From Streptomyces tuirus (GTDB taxonomy: Bacteria; Actinomycetota; Actinomycetes; Streptomycetales; Streptomycetaceae): 64,000 nt of DNA. Below are positions 35,170 through 46,321 of this stretch, in pieces. The stretch spans positions 2,360,501-2,424,500 of the forward strand of contig JAGTPG010000002.1 in the NCBI GenBank assembly GCA_018195615.1, written 5' to 3'. A program made the translations under genes and the position numbers. A model generated the notes under the pieces. That model made no database searches. It was not told the origin of the DNA and saw only the letters and a list, made by a program, of their open reading frames with translations. The number at the start of each line of letters is the position of its first letter. The first letter of the stretch is position 1.

Positions 35170-36911
35170 TTACGCGCTGGGGCTGGCCGACGGGCTGGGC
35201 GAGGACGTCTCGGCCGCCGCCACGGTCAGTTCGACGGTGAGGGTCGCTCCGCCCGCGGTGGTGACGCGCAGCAGGAACGTGCCGGTGGTGTCGTCGGCGT
35301 ACAGCTTCGGCAGCTTCAGCAGGCCCTCGGCGTCCGTCTTCAGGCCCGTCAGGGTGCGTACGGCCTTGCCGTCGGCGTCCTTGAAGTAGGGACCCTTGTC
35401 GTTGGCCGTCGGGTCGTCCGCCGACTTGATCAGTGTGGCGGTGGCCGCGACGCCGTCCGCGACGGCGCCCTGGTACGTGGCCTTCACCTCGACCTGGTTC
35501 GCGAACTCGCCGCCCGGGGTGCAGGTCAGCGCCGCGTCGCTGGTGCGGGCGAGCTTGTCGGCGGCGCGTTCGGTGACGGTGGCCGTGTAGTCGAGACCCG
35601 GGACCGTACGGCCCACGACGGTGGCGCGGACGGTGACCTTGCCCGTCTTCTCCCCCGCCTGGAGGGCGGGCGCGACGGCCACGCCGGAGCTGTTGGTGGC
35701 GACCGTGGCCACGCTCTCGCCACCGGTGAAGGTGGTGTCCGTGGCGCCGATGATCGTGAAGCGGATCCTGACCTTGGCGACGGCCTTGCCGGCCTTGGTC
35801 TCGGCGCGGGTGCTGATCCGCTTGCCGAACGTGTCGCCGGCCATCGCGGTGAGCTTCGCGGTCCCGGCGTCCTCCAGGTGGTCCACCGTGTCGGTGGGAG
35901 TGGGAGACGTCGGGGGCGGGGTGCTCGGGGGTTCGGGGTGCCGGGGTCGGTGGGCGGCTTGGGGTCGTGGTGCCGCCACCGGGCTTGCCGGGGGACGGGC
36001 TGGGCTTCGGCTTCGAGCTGCCCGGAGCCGGCGTGTTCGGGGTGGACGGTGTGGAGGGCGAGGGGTTGGCCCCGGCCGAGTGGTCGCTGCGGTTGTCGGG
36101 CAGCGTGCCGGTGCCGTCGGGGACCTCGTGCGTGCCCTTGCGGTAGTACTCCAGCCAGCGCATGACCAGGTTCAGGTACTCGCGCGAGTTGTTGTAGCTG
36201 AGGATCGCGCGGTCGAGGTCGTCCTGGTCGGACAGGTCCCAGTTGTTGCGGCACAGGTAGTGGGCGGCGGCCAGGGCGGCGTCGTAGACGTTGTTGGGGT
36301 CCTCCTTGCCGTCGCCGTTGCCGTCGCGGCCGGCCCACGCCCAGGTGGACGGGATGAACTGCATGGGCCCGACGGCCTGGTCGTAGGTGCTGTTGCCGTC
36401 GTACGCGCCGTCGTCGGTGTCCTTGATGAGGGCGAAGCCGTTGCCGTCGAGCTGCGGACCGCGGATGGGCGAGATGGTGGTGCCGTCGGCGGTGACCCGG
36501 CCGCCACGGGCCTGCCCGACTCCACCCGGCCGATGGCCGCGAGGAGTTGCCAGGGCAGGTTGCAGCCCGGCTTGGCGTCGCGGAGCGCGGTCTCGGCCTT
36601 CTTGTAGGCGTCGAGGACGGTCGCGGGATGCCCGCCTCGGAGGTGGCCCCGGGGGCTGTGGGCCCGGTTCCGGTACTCGGTGACGGGCTCGGGCTCTTGA
36701 GGGGTGGCAGGTCCGTGTAGTAGGGCGAGTTGCCGGTGGCGCTGCCGTGGGAGGCACCCGCTTCGGGGGACGGTGTGGTGTCCGCGGCGGCCTGTCTGCC
36801 GTGGTCGTTCACGCCCGGAGCCTGGGAGGCGGACAAGGCCGCGACCGCTACCGCGGCCACGGCGGTGGTTGCCGCCCCTTTGCGCAGCCTCCTGCCGAAT
36901 TGCGCCGCCAT
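35170..36911 (-). CDS. Secreted lytic transglycosylase with Ig-like C-terminal domain (four apparent frameshifts)
   Basis: About 581 residues after repair. Signal peptide (RKGAATTAVAAVAVAALSA), a Ser/Pro-rich region, a lytic transglycosylase domain (NLPWQLLAAIGRVESG, then DQAVGPMQFIPSTWAWAGRDGNGDGKEDPNNVYDAALAAAHYLC), a Pro/Thr/Ser linker, then an Ig-like beta domain to the end. It cleaves peptidoglycan glycan strands outside the membrane. The ATG follows GGAGGGG. Missing bases: 36625-36627, 36515-36517, 35961-35964 and 35927-35931. Restoring all four gives exactly 582 codons. The number of breaks in one gene is the highest here. Confidence 0.85.
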
Positions 36912-37227
36912 AGAGTGAACCCCTCCCGTGGACGCCCGAGCGCCCCTTTTCGTCTGTTGCGCCCTTGTGTTGCGTTCGCGCTCTTCTGTTGCGTTCGCTC
37001 TGTTGTGACGATCGACCGGCCCGGGTGGTTGCCCTCCGGAAGGCCGTCTCCTGTGCCCGGCACGGTGACCCTGGCGACCCTACGACAACTTCCTTTGCTC
37101 GGGCACCCGTTCGTGCCCGTTTTTCACCAGTTGGTCATGTGCCGGGCGTGGCGGGCGGCCGGTGATCGGGATCCCGCATACTGGGCCCCTCCGATCACCC
37201 GGGTAACGACCGTCACGAGGAGTCGAG
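36912..37227. other. Divergent spacer, transglycosylase / DUF4184
   Basis: 316 bp with no gene. It carries TGTTGCGTTCGC twice (36968-36979 and 36987-36998, 19-bp period, a weaker third copy at 36955) and an inverted repeat GGGCAC-6-GTGCCC at 37101-37118. Both could be control elements. I see no clear ydaO-type riboswitch signature. Confidence 0.45.
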
Positions 37228-38085
37228 TTGCCGTTCACCCTGAGCCACGCGGCGGCCGTACTGCCCGCCGTACGCACCGACGGCACCGGCCGGGGCCCGC
37301 TCGTGCCCGCCGTGCTCGTGGCGGGCTCCTTCGCGCCCGACATGACCTACTACGCGGCGAGCGTGGTGTCCGGGGCGATGGAGTTCGGTGACGTCACGCA
37401 CTCGTTCCCGGGCGTGTTCACGGTCGATGTGCTGGTCGCCTGGCTGCTCGTGGGGCTGTGGCTGCTGGCACGCGAACCGCTGGTGGCGTTGCTGCCGCGG
37501 GCCCGGCAGGGACGGGTGGCCGCCCTGCTGCGGTGCGGGGTGCCGCGTGCGCGGGTGCGGCCGTCCCTGGTGGTGCGGTGGTACGGGTCGGCGGTGCTCG
37601 GCGCGTTGACGCATGTCGTGTGGGACGCGTTCACCCACCTGGACCGGTGGGGGATGCGGGTGTTTCCGGTGCTGGGCCGGGAGGTGGCGGGCTCGCCGCT
37701 GTACTGGTACCTGCAGTACGGCGGTTCGGCGGTGGCCGCGGTGGTGATCGCCGTGTTCGTGGCGCTCGCGCTGCGGCGGGCGCCGGTGGGCGAGCCGGTG
37801 GGGGTTCCGGTGCTGTCGGCGCGGGACCGGTGGGCTGCCGGTGCTGTGATCGGTGGTTTCGCGCTGCTCGGGGCGGTGCAGCGGGCGTCGCGGTGGTGGG
37901 CCTACTGGGGCTCGGCCGCGAAGCCGTGGGAGATCATTCCGACCGTGTGTTTCGGCGCGGGCTCGGGGCTCGTCGTGGCGCTGCTGCTGTACGCCGTGGG
38001 GGTCAGGGTGTGGCGTCCGGTTCCGGTCCCGGACGGTCCTGGCCGCGCCGGCGACGCGGAGTCGAGCCGTCCGGTCGTTCGCTGA
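37228..38085 (+). CDS. DUF4184 multi-span membrane protein
   Basis: 285 residues. The N-terminus PFTLSHAAAVLPAVR and the metal-ligand-like SFAPDMTYY, THSFPGVF and LTHVVWDAFTH are the DUF4184 signature (a membrane family distantly like metal-dependent hydrolases). About six spans. The start is TTG at 37228, supported by GAGGAG 7 bases upstream and by the family's usual first residues. Function unknown. Confidence 0.88.
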   Translation: MPFTLSHAAAVLPAVRTDGTGRGPLVPAVLVAGSFAPDMTYYAASVVSGAMEFGDVTHSFPGVFTVDVLVAWLLVGLWLLAREPLVALLPRARQGRVAALLRCGVPRARVRPSLVVRWYGSAVLGALTHVVWDAFTHLDRWGMRVFPVLGREVAGSPLYWYLQYGGSAVAAVVIAVFVALALRRAPVGEPVGVPVLSARDRWAAGAVIGGFALLGAVQRASRWWAYWGSAAKPWEIIPTVCFGAGSGLVVALLLYAVGVRVWRPVPVPDGPGRAGDAESSRPVVR

Positions 38086-38478
38086 GAGGGTCGGCCGTCG
38101 TCGCGATGTACACGGTGATGGAGTCAGCGGGGCGGGGCCGGTGCGGCCGCAGGACGAGGACGAGAATCAGGTAGCCGCGGGCCAGGCCGGCCCAGGGGCG
38201 GGGGCTTCCGGCCGGAGTGTCGGCGTTGCCGTGGGCTGCTTCGGGCGTGACCGGGTGGTCGGCGTTGCCGGGAGGCCGGGCGGCGAGGGTGTCCGCGCCG
38301 GTGAGGCCGGCCGGTCGTCGTCCGTCGATCAGGTTCTGCCGGAGGTCCGCCGTCGCCCGGCGCAGGGCCGCGGCGACAGTGACGGGGACGCGGACCGTGC
38401 TCGCGGCGACCGCGAAGGGCGGGACCTGCGGCAGGGCTACCCCGGTGCCGTGCGGCGGAGGAGCGTTCGTATGCCCAT
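38003..38478 (-). CDS. Hypothetical protein (one apparent frameshift)
   Basis: About 158 residues when a missing base at 38440-38443 is restored. It would begin GIRTLLRRTAPG and continue VALPQVPPFAVAASTVRVPVTVAAALRRATADLRQN, with a C-terminal membrane-like span ARGYLILVLVL and SITVYIATTADPLSERPDG. Support is high GC at third positions, exact restoration of frame (159 codons) and a plausible protein-like composition. It overlaps the end of the convergent DUF4184 gene by 83 bp, which is unusual, and the ribosome binding site is weak. Function not recognised. Confidence 0.5.
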
Positions 38479-38639
38479 GCCCGCATCTTCGCGACCGCCG
38501 GGAACACGGGCGCCTTCTCGGGGGCCACGCGAGTGATGCGACCGGCATGGGGACACCGCGGCGGCTGCTCGCGGTGCCCCGGCCGTGCTCTCGGCCGAGG
38601 GCACCCCGTCTCGCCCCGCTCGCCCCTTCCCGGAACGAG

Positions 38640-41366
38640 CTAGTGCGCCGCCGACTCCCAGTCCGGGCCCGAGCCCACCGAGACGCCGAGGGGGACACTG
38701 AGCTGGACCGCGTTCGCCATCTCTCGGCGGACGAGTTCCTCGGCGGTGGCGCGCTCGCCGGGGGCGACTTCCAGGACGATTTCGTCGTGCACCTGAAGGA
38801 GCATGCGGGACGTCAGCCCGGCCTCCTTCAGCGCGCCGTCCACCTTGAGCATGGCGATCTTGACGATGTCGGCCGCGGTGCCCTGGATGGGCGCGTTGAG
38901 GGCCATCCGCTCGGCGGCCTCGCGGCGCTGGCGGTTGTCGCTGTTGAGGTCGGGGAGATAGCGGCGGCGTCCGAAGAGTGTCGCCGTGTAGCCCGTCGCC
39001 CGGGCCTCGTCGACCGCGCGGCGCAGATAGTCCCGTACGCCGCCGAACCGCTCGAAGTACGCGTCCATCAGGGCGCGGGCCTCCGCCGCCTCGATGTTCA
39101 GCTGCTGGGAGAGGCCGAAGGCGGACAGCCCGTAGGCCAGGCCGTAGGACATGGCCTTGATCTTGCGGCGCATCTCGGCGTCCACCGCGGTCGGCTCGAC
39201 CGCGAACACCTGGGAGGCGGCCGTGGTGTGCAGGTCCTCGCCGGAGGTGAAGGCCTCGATCAGGCCCGCGTCCTCGGAGAGGTGGGCCATCACGCGCAGC
39301 TCGATCTGGCTGTAGTCGGCCGTCATCAGGGACTCGAAGCCCTCGCCGACGACGAAGCCGCGGCGGATCGCCCGGCCCTCGTCGGTGCGGACCGGGATGT
39401 TCTGCAGGTTCGGGTCGGTCGAGGAGAGTCGGCCGGTGGCGGCGACGGTCTGGTTGAACGTGGTGTGGATGCGGCCGTCCGCTGCGATCGTCTTGATCAG
39501 GCCCTCCACGGTGACGCGGAGCTTGGCCTGCTCGCGGTGGCGGAGCATGATCACCGGCAGTTCGTTGTCCGTCTGCGTGGCGAGCCAGGCGAGGGCGTCG
39601 GCGTCCGTGGTGTAGCCGGTCTTGGTCCGCTTGGTCTTGGGCAGGGCCAGCTCGCCGAAGAGGACCTCCTGGAGCTGCTTGGGCGAGCCCAGGTTGAACT
39701 CGTGCCCGGCCGCCGCGTGGGCCTCCTTCACCGCCTGCTGGACGGCGCCGGCGAACATCTGCTCCATGGCCTCCAGGTGCGGCCGGTCGGCCGCGATGCC
39801 GTGCCGCTCCATGCGGGCGAGCAGCGCGGACGTCGGCAGCTCCATGTCACGCAGCAGGTCGGCGGCGCCGACCTCCTCCAGACGGCTCTCGAAGGCCTCC
39901 CCCAGGTCGAGGACGGCGCGGGCCTGGATCATCAGGGCCTCGGCCTCGGCGCCGTCGTCCGCGCCGAAGGCGAGCTGGCCGTCGGCCGCGGCGGCGGGAG
40001 CCAGCTCGCGGTGCAGGTACTCCAGGGACAGCGCGTCCAGGTCGAAGGAGCGGCGGCCCGGCTTGACCAGGTAGGCGGCGAGGGCCGTGTCCATGGTGAC
40101 GCCCTCGACGCTCCAGCCGTGCTCGGCGAAGACGCGCATGGCGCCCTTGGCGTTGTGGAAGATCTTGGGCCGGGCGGCGTCGGCGAGCCAGGCCGCGAGG
40201 GCCCTCTCGTCGGCCTCGTCCAGCTGGGAGGGGTCGAACCAGGCGGCCGGACCGCCGGGGGCGGCGAGGGCGACCTCGGCGACGGAGCCGGTGCCGAGGG
40301 CCCAGGTGTCGACCGTGGCGACACCCAGGGGCTGGGTGCCGTGCTCGGTGAGCCAGGGGGCCAGCTCGCCGGTGCCGAGCACCGTGCCGTCCAGCCGCAC
40401 GCCCTCCGCGCTGATCGGGGTGGTCTCGGCCTCCTCGGCGCCGGGGTCGACGGCGAAGAGCCGCTCGCGCAGGGAGGGGTTGCGGATCTCCAGGGTGTCC
40501 AGGACCATCGCGACGGCCTTGCGGTCATAAGCGGCCCGCTCCAGGTCGGCGACGCCCTTCGGGAGCTCGACCTGGCGCTCCAGCTCGGTGAGCCGGCGAT
40601 TGAGCTTGACCGCTTCCAGGTGGTCGCGGAGGTTCTGGCCGGCCTTGCCCTTGACCTCCTCCACGCGCTCGACGAGCTCCGCGAAGGAACCGAACTGGTT
40701 GATCCACTTCGCGGCGGTCTTCTCGCCCACTCCGGGGATGCCGGGGAGGTTGTCGGAGGGGTCGCCGCGCAGGGCCGCGAAGTCGGGGTACTGGGCGGGC
40801 GTCAACCCGTACTTCTCGAATACCTTCTCCGGGGTGAAGCGGGTGAGCTCGGAGACGCCCTTGGTCGGGTACAGCACCGTGGTGTGCTCGCTGACCAGCT
40901 GGAACGAGTCCCGGTCGCCGGTGACGATCAGCACCTCGAAGCCCTCTGCCTCGGCCTGGGTGGCCAGCGTGGCGATGACGTCGTCCGCCTCGAAGCCGTC
41001 GACGGCGAAGCGGGCGGCGCCCATCGCGTCGAGGAGCTCGCAGATCAGCTCGACCTGGCCCTTGAACTCGTCCGGGGTCTTGGAGCGGTTCGCCTTGTAC
41101 TCCGTGAACTCCTGGGAGCGCCAGGTCTTGCGGGAGACGTCGAAGGCGACCGCGAAGTGCGTGGGCGCCTCGTCGCGCAGCGTGTTGGCGAGCATCGACG
41201 CGAAGCCGTAGATCGCGTTCGTCGGCTGGCCCGTCGCGGTGGTGAAGTTCTCCGCGGGCAGCGCGAAGAACGCGCGGTAGGCCAGCGAGTGCCCGTCCAT
41301 GAGCATCAGCCGCGGGCGGCTGCCGCCGGAGGTCTTGTCGGTCGTCTTCGATGCTGTCTCTGCCAC
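38640..41366 (-). CDS. polA: DNA polymerase I
   Basis: 908 residues, intact frame. The 5'-nuclease domain (about 20-310) begins RLMLMDGHSLAYRAFFAL. A central 3'-5' exonuclease-like domain lacks the DEDD acidic residues (GVATVDTWAL and HNAKGAMR in place of the catalytic motifs), so proofreading is probably absent. The polymerase domain (about 540-908) has motif A DYSQIELRVMAHLS, the O-helix RRKIKAMSYGLAYGLS and motif C LLQVHDEIVLE. It removes Okazaki primers and fills repair gaps. GTG at 41366, with an AGGAT/GGGGG-type site just upstream. Confidence 0.97.
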   Translation of the reverse strand: MAETASKTTDKTSGGSRPRLMLMDGHSLAYRAFFALPAENFTTATGQPTNAIYGFASMLANTLRDEAPTHFAVAFDVSRKTWRSQEFTEYKANRSKTPDEFKGQVELICELLDAMGAARFAVDGFEADDVIATLATQAEAEGFEVLIVTGDRDSFQLVSEHTTVLYPTKGVSELTRFTPEKVFEKYGLTPAQYPDFAALRGDPSDNLPGIPGVGEKTAAKWINQFGSFAELVERVEEVKGKAGQNLRDHLEAVKLNRRLTELERQVELPKGVADLERAAYDRKAVAMVLDTLEIRNPSLRERLFAVDPGAEEAETTPISAEGVRLDGTVLGTGELAPWLTEHGTQPLGVATVDTWALGTGSVAEVALAAPGGPAAWFDPSQLDEADERALAAWLADAARPKIFHNAKGAMRVFAEHGWSVEGVTMDTALAAYLVKPGRRSFDLDALSLEYLHRELAPAAAADGQLAFGADDGAEAEALMIQARAVLDLGEAFESRLEEVGAADLLRDMELPTSALLARMERHGIAADRPHLEAMEQMFAGAVQQAVKEAHAAAGHEFNLGSPKQLQEVLFGELALPKTKRTKTGYTTDADALAWLATQTDNELPVIMLRHREQAKLRVTVEGLIKTIAADGRIHTTFNQTVAATGRLSSTDPNLQNIPVRTDEGRAIRRGFVVGEGFESLMTADYSQIELRVMAHLSEDAGLIEAFTSGEDLHTTAASQVFAVEPTAVDAEMRRKIKAMSYGLAYGLSAFGLSQQLNIEAAEARALMDAYFERFGGVRDYLRRAVDEARATGYTATLFGRRRYLPDLNSDNRQRREAAERMALNAPIQGTAADIVKIAMLKVDGALKEAGLTSRMLLQVHDEIVLEVAPGERATAEELVRREMANAVQLSVPLGVSVGSGPDWESAAH

Positions 41367-41874
41367 GCCCCCGATCCTGCCACGCCCCACTGACACTCGG
41401 CCCCGCCCCCGCCCCGACCCGGGGTGCGGCGGGCCGGGGCGGGCGGCAGGCGGCGGTTTCGCGGTGGTGCCGGGGTGATGCCGGGGTGATGTGGTGCCGA
41501 TGGGGTGGGCCGGATGTGGCGACGACGCGGCGCGGGTGCGCCCCGCGCGCGGACGGTGTGTGTGGCGGACGGTGTGTGTGGCGGCGGGGAGCCGGGCCTC
41601 TGCGGCAGTGCCCCACATCTCCGCCGCCACACGCCATCCACCGCGCCCCGCCAGCCGATGGCAGCTGCCTGCGCCGACCGCCCGCATCCACCGAGCCCGA
41701 GCCCGAGCCCGTGCCCGCCACGAGAGGACCCCGGGGCCCCAGGGCAGGCCCCGGGGTCCGCGGCCGCTGTCAATGAGCCCCCGGTCGGGATCGGCACCCG
41801 GCCCGCTCCCGATGTCACCGCCGCGTGCGAGGATCTGTCGCGGACCTCACTGCGCAGTCGAAGGGGAGCGTGCG
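41367..41874. other. Divergent spacer, polA / FdhF-type oxidoreductase, with tandem repeats
   Basis: 508 bp without a supported gene; frames in it are short or shadows. It contains a 16-bp unit GGACGGTGTGTGTGGC repeated exactly twice at 41551-41582, two copies of GATGCCGGGGTGATG-like sequence near 41475-41492, and a GAGCCC hexamer repeated near 41696-41713. No clear promoter found. Confidence 0.5.
41551..41582. repeat. Tandem repeat, two copies of a 16-bp unit
   Basis: GGACGGTGTGTGTGGC at 41551-41566 and 41567-41582, identical and contiguous. Such an array can vary in copy number between strains. Confidence 0.85.
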
Positions 41875-44154
<2,280 letters not shown>

Positions 44155-44211
44155 GCGTTTGCTCAGCCGCAGAGGTAGCCGTAGTGATCAGGACGAACGG
44201 AGTCCGGCCCC

Positions 44212-44700
44212 ATGGGTGAGCAGCAGCATGTGAAGTTCCCGCAAGAGGTCATCGACGAGTACGCAGCACTCGGCGTGGACTTCCTGGCCCTGTTCTCCGC
44301 GGGCCACCTCGGGACCCGGATGGGCGTCCAGATCTCCGAGGCGTCGGCGGACCGGGTCGTCGGGACGATGCCGGTCGAGGGCAACACCCAGCCCTACGGC
44401 CTGCTGCACGGCGGGGCCTCCGCGGTGCTGGCCGAGACCCTGGGCTCGATCGGGTCGATGCTGCACGGCGGCAGCTCCAAGATCGCCGTCGGCGTCGACC
44501 TGAACTGCACCCACCACCGCGGGGTCCGCTCCGGCCTGGTCACCGGTGTGGCCACGCCCGTGCACCGGGGCCGCTCGACCGCCACGTACGAGATCGTCAT
44601 CACCGACGAGCAGGACAAGCGGGTGTGCACCGCGCGGCTGACCTGCATGCTGCGCGACGTGCGGCCGGGCGACGAGGAGATCATCCGGTCGGCGGGCTGA
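44212..44700 (+). CDS. PaaI-type hotdog thioesterase
   Basis: 162 residues. Hotdog fold with NTQPYGLLHGGASAVLAETLGSIGS (active-site helix) and GVDLNCTHHRGVRSGLVTGVATPVHRG. The family hydrolyses acyl- or phenylacyl-CoA thioesters, for instance in phenylacetate or menaquinone pathways. It lies 57 bp after the oxidoreductase gene, with a GGAG before the ATG. Intact frame. The true substrate is unknown. Confidence 0.92.
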   Translation: MGEQQHVKFPQEVIDEYAALGVDFLALFSAGHLGTRMGVQISEASADRVVGTMPVEGNTQPYGLLHGGASAVLAETLGSIGSMLHGGSSKIAVGVDLNCTHHRGVRSGLVTGVATPVHRGRSTATYEIVITDEQDKRVCTARLTCMLRDVRPGDEEIIRSAG

Positions 44701-44818
44701 CCGACGTAGGGAAAACCCTGGAGGGGCGGGCGCGCTCTTGTCGTGGCCGTCCCGGGGGGCTTCACTGGCGCTCCACCCCCACAGGAGAAGACCCGTCCCA
44801 CCCGCAGAAGGGTTTCTC

Positions 44819-45691
44819 TTGATCTTCCTACGCGCCTTCGCCGTCACCACCGCGGCCGGTGCCGCCGTGCTCGCCACCGCGTTGCCGTCCTCCGCCATCA
44901 ACTCCTACAACTCCACGCCCGCCCCGGAACGCACCGAGGTCGGCGCCCTCGTGGCCACCTGGGACGACGACGGCGACCCCGCGACCCCCGACCGGGTCGA
45001 CTGGGTCTGCTCCGGCACCATGATCGACGCGGACACGTTCCTGACCGCCGCGCACTGCACCACCGACTGGCCCGACAACGTGAAGTTCTACGTGTCCCTG
45101 GACCAGGACGTGCAGTCCGGGCTCGACGCGGCGGCGAGGAAGCACCCCGGCGACCCGGCCGCGCAGGCCGCGGCCATCGCCGTCCAGGGCACCGCCCACT
45201 CGCACCCCGGCTACCCGGGACCCGCCTCCGACACCCACGACATCGCGGTGATCCAGCTGCCCGCCGCCGAGGTCAAGGCCCGCTGGAGCTTCACTCCGGC
45301 CACCCTGCCCACGGTCGGCCAGCTCGGCAGACTCGGCCCGCAGGGGCTCAACGCCACCGACTGGTTCGTCGCCGGCTACGGCACCCAGGAGGCCGTCAAC
45401 GGGCCCGGCGGCCACACCCACCCCGGTGGCGGCGTCCGCATGAAGGCGCCCGTGACCTTCAACGCCCTCAACGACTCCTGGGCCCGTCTGGCGATGACGG
45501 CTCCGCAGGGCAACGGAGGCGCCTGCTACGGCGACTCGGGCGGCCCCAACTTCGCCGTGATCGGCGGACGGAACGTCCTCGCCGCCACCACCATCACCGG
45601 CGACGGCCCCTGCTACGCGACCAACGTGACGTACCGTCTGGACACCCCCGGCGCCCGTGCCTTTCTCTCGCCGTTCGTGAAGCTGCCGTAG
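44819..45691 (+). CDS. Secreted trypsin-like serine protease
   Basis: About 290 residues. Signal peptide IFLRAFAVTTAAGAAVLATALPSSA with a cut after A26. Catalytic triad: H79 in LTAAHC, D141 in THDIAVIQL, S240 in GDSGGP. Cys pairs at C64/C80 and near the active Ser are consistent with S1 peptidases. The start is TTG at 44819, preferred over upstream frames because it gives a clean signal peptide and has AGAAGGG upstream. Extracellular. Often paired with inhibitor genes, none seen. Confidence 0.88.
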   Translation: MIFLRAFAVTTAAGAAVLATALPSSAINSYNSTPAPERTEVGALVATWDDDGDPATPDRVDWVCSGTMIDADTFLTAAHCTTDWPDNVKFYVSLDQDVQSGLDAAARKHPGDPAAQAAAIAVQGTAHSHPGYPGPASDTHDIAVIQLPAAEVKARWSFTPATLPTVGQLGRLGPQGLNATDWFVAGYGTQEAVNGPGGHTHPGGGVRMKAPVTFNALNDSWARLAMTAPQGNGGACYGDSGGPNFAVIGGRNVLAATTITGDGPCYATNVTYRLDTPGARAFLSPFVKLP

Positions 45692-46321
45692 CCCGGAACG
45701 AAGCTGCCGCAGCCGCACCGATGCCCTCGGCCTGGTCATGTCCCGCAACCCTCCTGAAAAGCAGGCAGGTTCAGGTCCGAGGTCATCGCCGACCGAGGCT
45801 CCGCCGTCACCCTCCCGGCCACCGGCCCGACGGCCACCGGCCCGGTCTCCACCGTGCCGGCCGGCACGATCCTCGGCATCACCGTGGAAATAGCCGTTTC
45901 CGGCTGTTCGGAACTCCCCCTGAACGCCGGCCATCCATTTCTCGGCGTAACGCTGTGTAACGCGCGCGCAATACAACACCGCAGTTTCATCTTCGGCCGC
46001 GCCCACTCCCGGGACCTTTCCGATCTCATCCGCGCGGCCCGCGCCCCCTCGACCGCACGATCTCGGCCACGGCCAACCGGAAGTGCATGTTCTCAGAATG
46101 CGGACCTCGGCGAAAATCCACCAAACCCGCCGAGAGGGGCCGCCGCCGAGATCGGGCATCCACCCCGTCATAACAAGAAAGTCACAAGCCAGCCCGCGCC
46201 GCTGACCCTGCCCTTACCCCGGGCTTAGAGTCACGGCCAGTCACCGCTCCATCGGGAGTTCGGTACCAGCGCGGCACTCACCCCCCGACCAGGGCGGGGC
46301 CTGCCTGTGAAAGGACTGATT
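45692..46321. other. 630-bp spacer upstream of livK, with a possible gene remnant
   Basis: The stretch 45754-45900 has strongly GC-ending codons in one frame (SEVIADRGSAVTLPATG... GTILGITVE) but no start codon and a stop at its head, so it may be the remnant of a lost gene. The rest, about 45900-46321, is less GC-rich and holds the probable livK control region. Confidence 0.4.
46202..46231 (+). promoter_or_regulatory. Candidate livK promoter
   Basis: CTGACC (46202-46207) and TAGAGT (46226-46231), spacing 18 bp, resemble a vegetative promoter 90 bp upstream of livK. The -35 match is imperfect. Confidence 0.3.

Noticed and set aside
36912..37227. A ydaO (cyclic-di-AMP) riboswitch before the transglycosylase
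   Set aside because: Known for some Streptomyces wall hydrolases, but I cannot identify its conserved core here; only direct and inverted repeats are visible.
38217..41393. A 1058-residue frame antisense to polA
   Set aside because: A shadow of the polA codon pattern on the opposite strand; no domain or ribosome binding site.
41351..41776. Plus-strand frames between polA and the oxidoreductase
   Set aside because: No start with a ribosome binding site, no recognisable protein, and tandem repeats inside.
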